Below are positions 39,084-42,036 of a stretch of DNA of 42,036 nt, piece by piece. The stretch lies in the IMG/VR virus record IMGVR_UViG_3300036886_000515, positions 1-42,036 of that record. The stretch is one strand, 5' to 3'. The translations under genes were made by a program, and so were the position numbers. Within the stretch, counting starts at the first letter, position 1, and each line of letters starts with the position of its first letter. The notes beneath the pieces were generated by a model. The model worked only from the letters and a program-made list of their open reading frames with translations, ran no database searches and was not told where the DNA came from. The stretch comes from a virus.

Positions 39084-39536
39084 TTGAAAAATCATCACCT
39101 TGCCTCAGCCTTCCTCCTCCTACCCATCGCCATTGCCTCAAATTTGACCTTTACGGGCCTTTTATTCCCAGACAGACAAATCCTCGTCTCACCACCTCAT
39201 CCAACCACGGCTACGACCCTAGCCGGTAAGAACTGGGCGTATACCGTCCCTTTCGAGGTCAAAAACAAGGCCGCCATCCAGAAGCTCATCCAGTGCGAGA
39301 GCTCCGGCATAAACATCAGCCGCCCGGACAATGACGGCATCGTGAGTGACGGGATCCTCCAATTCCACCGCGGGCCACTCAACACGATGCAGAGCAGCAC
39401 GTGGGAGTTCTTTTCAAAGGCCAGCGGCATCGCCGGCTCGCCCATCATCCCGGCCGACGCGATCCGAATGACCGATTGGGCAATCGAGCACGGCTTAATA
39501 CATCACTGGACTTGCGCGCGGATTCTCAACCTATGA
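39084..39536 (+). CDS. Lysozyme-like protein with N-terminal membrane or signal segment
   Basis: 150 residues. The N-terminus is a signal-like hydrophobic stretch (ASAFLLLPIAIASNLTFTGL), so the protein is exported or anchored. Residues 60-150 resemble the lysozyme-like fold: catalytic-type Glu in IQCESSG, then VSDGILQFHRG, a TWEFF motif, DAIRMTDWAIEHGLIHHW. It would cleave or bind peptidoglycan. The start is unclear: TTG at 39084 has no SD and no better start is seen. A second wall enzyme in addition to the M23 endolysin, outside the late operon. Confidence 0.65.
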   Translation: MKNHHLASAFLLLPIAIASNLTFTGLLFPDRQILVSPPHPTTATTLAGKNWAYTVPFEVKNKAAIQKLIQCESSGINISRPDNDGIVSDGILQFHRGPLNTMQSSTWEFFSKASGIAGSPIIPADAIRMTDWAIEHGLIHHWTCARILNL

Positions 39537-39554
39537 AGCTGTGCGAGAGCGCGT

Positions 39555-40061
39555 CTATTTTTGTTGCTCTTGATTCGTGAGGTAAGGCTCAAGCGTCACG
39601 TATTGGCGGTCCGCGTCGGGCGAAAAACCGAACCCGATGTATTGATCGAACGGCGCCTCCATCCGTCGCGCGTAAACCCGAATACCACCCCGCCACTCTT
39701 CGCATCCGACCGCCTTCACCTTGTCACTCTTGTTCCACAACGCGGTGAACGCATCGTTGATCGCATCGAGCCCTTTGTCGGCTCGATTATCGAATGCTGC
39801 GGCCAAAATGACGCTGTCTCGGCAAACAACAGCATAATCAACGGTGTAGACCGGCTTGGAATAGTCGAGCTTCTGCGGAACTGCTTTTGATTCCGCACGA
39901 GGGTCGAGCTTCTGCGAAATGGCTTTTGGTTCCTCGCGAGGAACGGGCAATATCTCAGGGCCATAGCCTGAGCCTTGAAGTATTCCGACGACGACATATC
40001 CACCGACGGCCACGATGACGCCGACCAATACGAATGCCAATGCTCTGTTTCGTTTTTGCAT
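39555..40061 (-). CDS. Membrane-anchored unknown protein with a 13-residue tandem duplication
   Basis: 169-residue frame with an N-terminal basic stretch and one membrane helix (ALAFVLVGVIVAVGGYVVV). The linker contains two copies of a 13-residue unit ending PQKLD or SQKLD, encoded by adjacent 39-bp direct repeats (39865-39903, 39904-39942). The C-terminal domain (DYAVVCRDSVILAAAFDNRA onward) is outside the membrane. No family recognised. ATG 40061 is preferred to GTG 40064. Convergent with the lysozyme-like gene. Confidence 0.65.
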   Translation of the reverse strand: MQKRNRALAFVLVGVIVAVGGYVVVGILQGSGYGPEILPVPREEPKAISQKLDPRAESKAVPQKLDYSKPVYTVDYAVVCRDSVILAAAFDNRADKGLDAINDAFTALWNKSDKVKAVGCEEWRGGIRVYARRMEAPFDQYIGFGFSPDADRQYVTLEPYLTNQEQQK

Positions 40062-40105
40062 CACGCCACGCGCTCGGCTGCATTATCCCGCACTGACCGG
40101 CAGAT

Positions 40106-40134
40106 TTGCCATCGATCTGCGCCCCTGCTAGGAT
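40106..40134 (+). promoter_or_regulatory. Promoter of the gene at 40144
   Basis: TTGCCA (40106-40111) and TAGGAT (40129-40134) with a 17-base spacer. The ATG lies 9 bases after the -10 box, so the transcript would have a leader of only a few bases or none. Confidence 0.6.
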
Positions 40135-40143
40135 TCCGCGCAC

Positions 40144-40335
40144 ATGGACACCGCCCAGATAATCGCCGCCCTCCGCGACGAGCGCGACCGCATCGACCGC
40201 GCCATCAACCTATTAACGACTGTTAACCGACCCCGCCGCGGCCGTCGCGCCGGCACGTACCACATGAGCGCCGCCGCCAGGAAGCGCATATCCCAAGCGA
40301 TGAAGGCACGCTGGGCCGCCAAAAAGAAGCCATAA
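40144..40335 (+). CDS. Small basic helical protein, acidobacterial type
   Basis: 63 residues: an N-terminal helix (DTAQIIAALRDERDRIDRAI), a basic Arg/Gly linker and a C-terminal MSAAARKRISQAMKARWAAK that resembles DNA-binding basic tails. Very similar short proteins are, by recall, common in Acidobacteriota. Probably a nucleic-acid-binding protein; role unknown. Confidence 0.65.
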   Translation: MDTAQIIAALRDERDRIDRAINLLTTVNRPRRGRRAGTYHMSAAARKRISQAMKARWAAKKKP

Positions 40336-40341
40336 ACAGGG

Positions 40342-40350
40342 TGTGGATAA
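40342..40350 (-). promoter_or_regulatory. Single DnaA-box-like site
   Basis: Reverse complement reads TTATCCACA, a perfect match to the DnaA box. One box alone does not make an origin; no cluster or AT-rich unwinding element is seen nearby. Confidence 0.3.
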
Positions 40351-40425
40351 GTCCCCCTTGTGCCCATTCACAGATGCTTCATTATTAGGTTGTCCAGTAA
40401 TGGGCGACCGAGGAAGCGCGCTGAG

Positions 40426-40511
40426 AACCTTTTGACGGCGCGTTCCAGTGAGGGCTTCGGCTCTCCCGCGGCTTAAACCGCAGACTGGAACCCCGGTCAA
40501 AGGGTTTTTTT
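40426..40511 (+). ncRNA. Candidate structured small RNA ending in an intrinsic terminator
   Basis: An outer stem pairs AACCTTTTGAC (40426-40436) with GTCAAAGGGTT (40496-40506); the next stem is GTTCCAGT/ACTGGAAC (40442-40449, 40484-40491). Inside lie GAGGGC-TTCG-GCTCTC (40450-40465), with the very stable UUCG tetraloop, and GCGG-CTTAAA-CCGC (40468-40481). The outer stem is followed by seven T (40505-40511). No ORF covers it. A three-way junction with a terminal T run is what a small regulatory RNA would look like; a complex terminator is the alternative. Confidence 0.5.
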
Positions 40512-40583
40512 ATAGCCGAGGGGTAAACAACGACAGGCTCTAAACAGTCGTTCCGGTCAGCTTGCGGGGGAGCTTAATCCCCG

Positions 40584-40608
40584 TCCGAAACTCAATTCGT
40601 GAATAAGA
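40584..40608 (+). repeat. 25-bp imperfect direct repeat, copy 1
   Basis: Matches copy 2 at 40805-40829 in 21 of 25 positions; both contain TCCGAAA, AATTCGT and AATAAGA. The starts are 221 bases apart. Confidence 0.65.
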
Positions 40609-40654
40609 CCGACTCTCTCACCCACCCGTTCGTTCTTTGAGAATTGCTCAGTAG

Positions 40655-40679
40655 GGATACGGTGTGCACACCTCTATCC
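40655..40679. promoter_or_regulatory. Long palindrome, candidate operator
   Basis: A perfect 12-bp core GGTGTGCACACC (40661-40672) flanked by GGATA (40655-40659) and TATCC (40675-40679). The symmetry suits a dimeric repressor or recombination-associated protein. Confidence 0.5.
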
Positions 40680-40756
40680 TATGCCCGTCAACGAAACAGG
40701 TTTTTCGCAACCATTTCGGGCGGTCAAGTCCTGGGCAATTTTCAGAGAGCGAATTC

Positions 40757-40780
40757 AAAAAATCGTTTCGCCGATTTTTT
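40757..40780. terminator. Bidirectional intrinsic terminator
   Basis: AAAAAATCG (40757-40765) pairs with CGATTTTTT (40772-40780), loop TTTCGC. A run on one side and T run on the other allow termination in both directions, including of the leftward integrase transcript. Confidence 0.6.
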
Positions 40781-40804
40781 AAGACGGGGGGTAGGGGGGT
40801 CATA

Positions 40805-40829
40805 TCCGAAATCTAATTCGTAAATAAGA
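40805..40829 (+). repeat. 25-bp imperfect direct repeat, copy 2
   Basis: Copy 2 ends 2 bases before the ATG of the 47-residue ORF at 40832; copy 1 has no ORF after it. Confidence 0.65.
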
Positions 40830-40831
40830 AA

Positions 40832-40975
40832 ATGACTGAAGAATCATCAGAATTTCACAAGAGATTGAAGCTCACCGCTCTTTGGGCGCGCGGTTTAGAT
40901 GTTCACTTTCCGATTCCTCTTCCTCCGATCGAAGAAGAAATTAAAACGGCCGACGAGGGATACAACTTCTTTTAA
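40832..40975 (+). CDS. 47-residue unknown protein
   Basis: Reads MTEESSEFHKRLKLTALWAR followed by a Pro-rich stretch (FPIPLPPIEEEI) and ends NFF. Acidic overall. Its 3' end overlaps the integrase 3' end by 4 bases (convergent). No SD (AATAAGAAA precedes the ATG). Could be a small regulator; function unknown. Confidence 0.4.
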   Translation: MTEESSEFHKRLKLTALWARGLDVHFPIPLPPIEEEIKTADEGYNFF

Positions 40976-42036
40976 GCCCAGGTTTTTTTGACGGCAACTT
41001 CAAGCGCATCCTGCCTGCTTTTCACCCACGGCGCGTAGTGCTTTTCGGTTGTCTTAATCGAGTGATGCCCGAGGAGGGTTGAGACCTCTTGTAGTGGCAC
41101 GCCCTTTTCTAAAAGCGACACGGCGAACGTATCCCTGAACCTGTGGCTATGGCCGTCAGGTATCCCGGCGAGTTCAAAGAGCTTTTTCAACCTCGCTTGC
41201 CATTCAGTGATGCACGTCTTCAGCTTTCCCACGCCCGGATAGAAAAATCGGCCGTCGCCGTCATCCACCCCTTCCAACGTCTTCAGGATTTCCTTCGGTA
41301 AGGGCAGCATCACCGGATGACCCGTCTTTGCCTGGTAGAGAAAGAGCCGACCTTTTGTATCAATCCGTTCGCCCCGGAGCGTGACAGCGTCGGAGATCCT
41401 CAGCCCCGAATACCGCATGAGGAGGACGAGCGCGCGCATCTTTTTTACCAGGCGCTCGGGAACCTTCGGATGGATTTCCCGGAAGGTATCAAGCGCAATC
41501 GTGATGTTTTTCCATTCCTCGTCCGAGAACGGCATCGTTGGACTGAACGACGCTTTCGGCAGCCGGACGGTCTTCGCCGGATTCCCCTGCACCCACCCGC
41601 CATCGGAACAGAACCTAAAGAACGTCCGCAGTCGCTCCAACTTCTTGCTTGCGGTGATCGGCGCGAGCTTCCACCCCTCCCGGTATTTCCGAAGCTCATC
41701 AACTGTGATGCGCCGGACGGCGACGGCACCGAATAACTCCGTCAGCTCGTCTGTGAGGAGTTTGTATTTTCCCTTCTGTGCCGCCCCGAGACCCCGCGCC
41801 TCGCAGTCTTTTGTGAATCGCTCGCACGCCTCCTTCACCGTGAGAGCGTTCGCTTCCCCGTGTATTTCCAGGTCTCTAATGCGGGTTTGCGCGGCCTCCC
41901 ACGACGTGAGATCGAGCGCCCGGCGGACAGACTTCCCTTCCAAAGTCCCCTGGACCCATATCGGGCAGAAACATCCCCGATGCCGCCGAGAGCGGTGTTT
42001 ACAGGTGCTTCGATGGCGCCGGTATGCCGTGAGCAT
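40972..42036 (-). CDS. Tyrosine recombinase (phage integrase)
   Basis: 354 residues that would join and excise the element at its attachment sites. The catalytic set is complete: R213 (SGLRISDA), K237 (YQAKTGH), H298-x2-R301 (HSHRFRDT), H324/H325 (LGHHS) and the nucleophile Y334 (EKHYAPW). The N-terminus has a Cys/His/Arg-rich segment (CKHRSRRHRGCFCPIWVQG) of a kind recalled from acidobacterial integrases, followed by a SAM-like core-binding domain (about 64-150). The ATG is the last base of the window, so an earlier start or upstream sequence cannot be excluded, although MLTAYRRH is the usual beginning of this family. Confidence 0.93.
   Translation of the reverse strand: MLTAYRRHRSTCKHRSRRHRGCFCPIWVQGTLEGKSVRRALDLTSWEAAQTRIRDLEIHGEANALTVKEACERFTKDCEARGLGAAQKGKYKLLTDELTELFGAVAVRRITVDELRKYREGWKLAPITASKKLERLRTFFRFCSDGGWVQGNPAKTVRLPKASFSPTMPFSDEEWKNITIALDTFREIHPKVPERLVKKMRALVLLMRYSGLRISDAVTLRGERIDTKGRLFLYQAKTGHPVMLPLPKEILKTLEGVDDGDGRFFYPGVGKLKTCITEWQARLKKLFELAGIPDGHSHRFRDTFAVSLLEKGVPLQEVSTLLGHHSIKTTEKHYAPWVKSRQDALEVAVKKTWA

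Larger units (their letters stand above)
40512..40831. other. Non-coding control or attachment region near the integrase
   Basis: About 320 bases without a gene. It contains hairpins ACGAC/GTCGT and CGGGG/TCCCCG (about 40530-40585), two 25-bp direct repeats with one lying at 40584-40608, a long palindrome at 40655-40679, a symmetrical terminator at 40757-40780 and a G run (about 40785-40799). The concentration of sites beside the integrase gene suggests attachment arms or regulation of lysogeny. Confidence 0.5.

Noticed and set aside
40342-40350. Replication origin based on a DnaA box
   Set aside because: Only one perfect box, no cluster, no AT-rich unwinding region and no initiator gene nearby.

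Overview
The window reads as one integrated mobile element, mostly a temperate phage, next to a short piece of chromosome. The left edge (1-1395, minus strand) holds most of a CopB-type metal P-type ATPase. A 21-base segment matching the 3' end of a tRNA (most like tRNA-Leu) follows at 1515-1535 and is the candidate left attachment site. The right edge is a tyrosine recombinase on the minus strand whose start codon is the last base of the window, so the other attachment site should lie just outside. The host is most likely an Acidobacteriota member: by recall, the integrase N-terminus, the DUF932 protein, the DUF2314-like protein and the short protein at 40144 resemble acidobacterial families. 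This was not checked by search. Some other families here (Replic_Relax, the lysozyme-like protein at 39084) are also common elsewhere, including Patescibacteria, so the host call is tentative.

Layout. (1) 1.9-6.6 kb: a mobilisation-like module with strong Shine-Dalgarno (SD) sites. It contains a small HTH protein, two unknown proteins, a long inverted repeat, a TraG/VirD4-like ATPase, a replication-relaxation (Replic_Relax) protein and a second TraD/HerA-like ATPase. (2) 6.8-9.5 kb: a small phage-type protein, a membrane-anchored cargo protein with its own promoter, and a leftward CHC2/Toprim primase with a small partner gene. (3) 9.5-14.3 kb: an early rightward operon from a near-consensus promoter: tiny proteins, a RecB-family nuclease, a small protein beside it, several unknown or HTH proteins, a VRR-NUC nuclease and a terminase small subunit. 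(4) 14.3-34.7 kb: terminase large subunit, portal, scaffold, coat protein, tail and adhesin proteins (including a LamG protein with about 25 TQTGKARI-like repeats and a glycine-rich adhesin), a head-tail adaptor candidate, a 1285-residue internal virion protein, an M23 endolysin and a holin candidate. No tape measure is visible, which fits a short-tailed podovirus-like particle. (5) 34.8-42.0 kb: SD-led accessory genes (DUF932, HNH-like proteins, DUF2314-like), a cytosine methyltransferase-Vsr-HNH restriction-modification operon, a lysozyme-like protein, a structured terminator-ended RNA candidate and the integrase.

Two features stand out. First, translation signals divide the element: the flanking modules carry canonical SD sites, whereas nearly all genes of the early rightward operon and structural region have none. 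Those genes start by stop-start coupling, from apparently leaderless transcripts, or after G-poor leaders preceded by a recurring AAAGGTCGAA motif (five exact and three variant copies). Second, three intergenic regions (6704-6781, 9962-10040, 40426-40511) each fold on paper as three-way-junction RNAs; the second also has a mutually exclusive alternative hairpin and a 22-codon upstream ORF. Together with conjugation-type ATPases and a 139-bp nested inverted repeat inside a prophage, these suggest a mosaic of an integrative mobilisable element and a podovirus.
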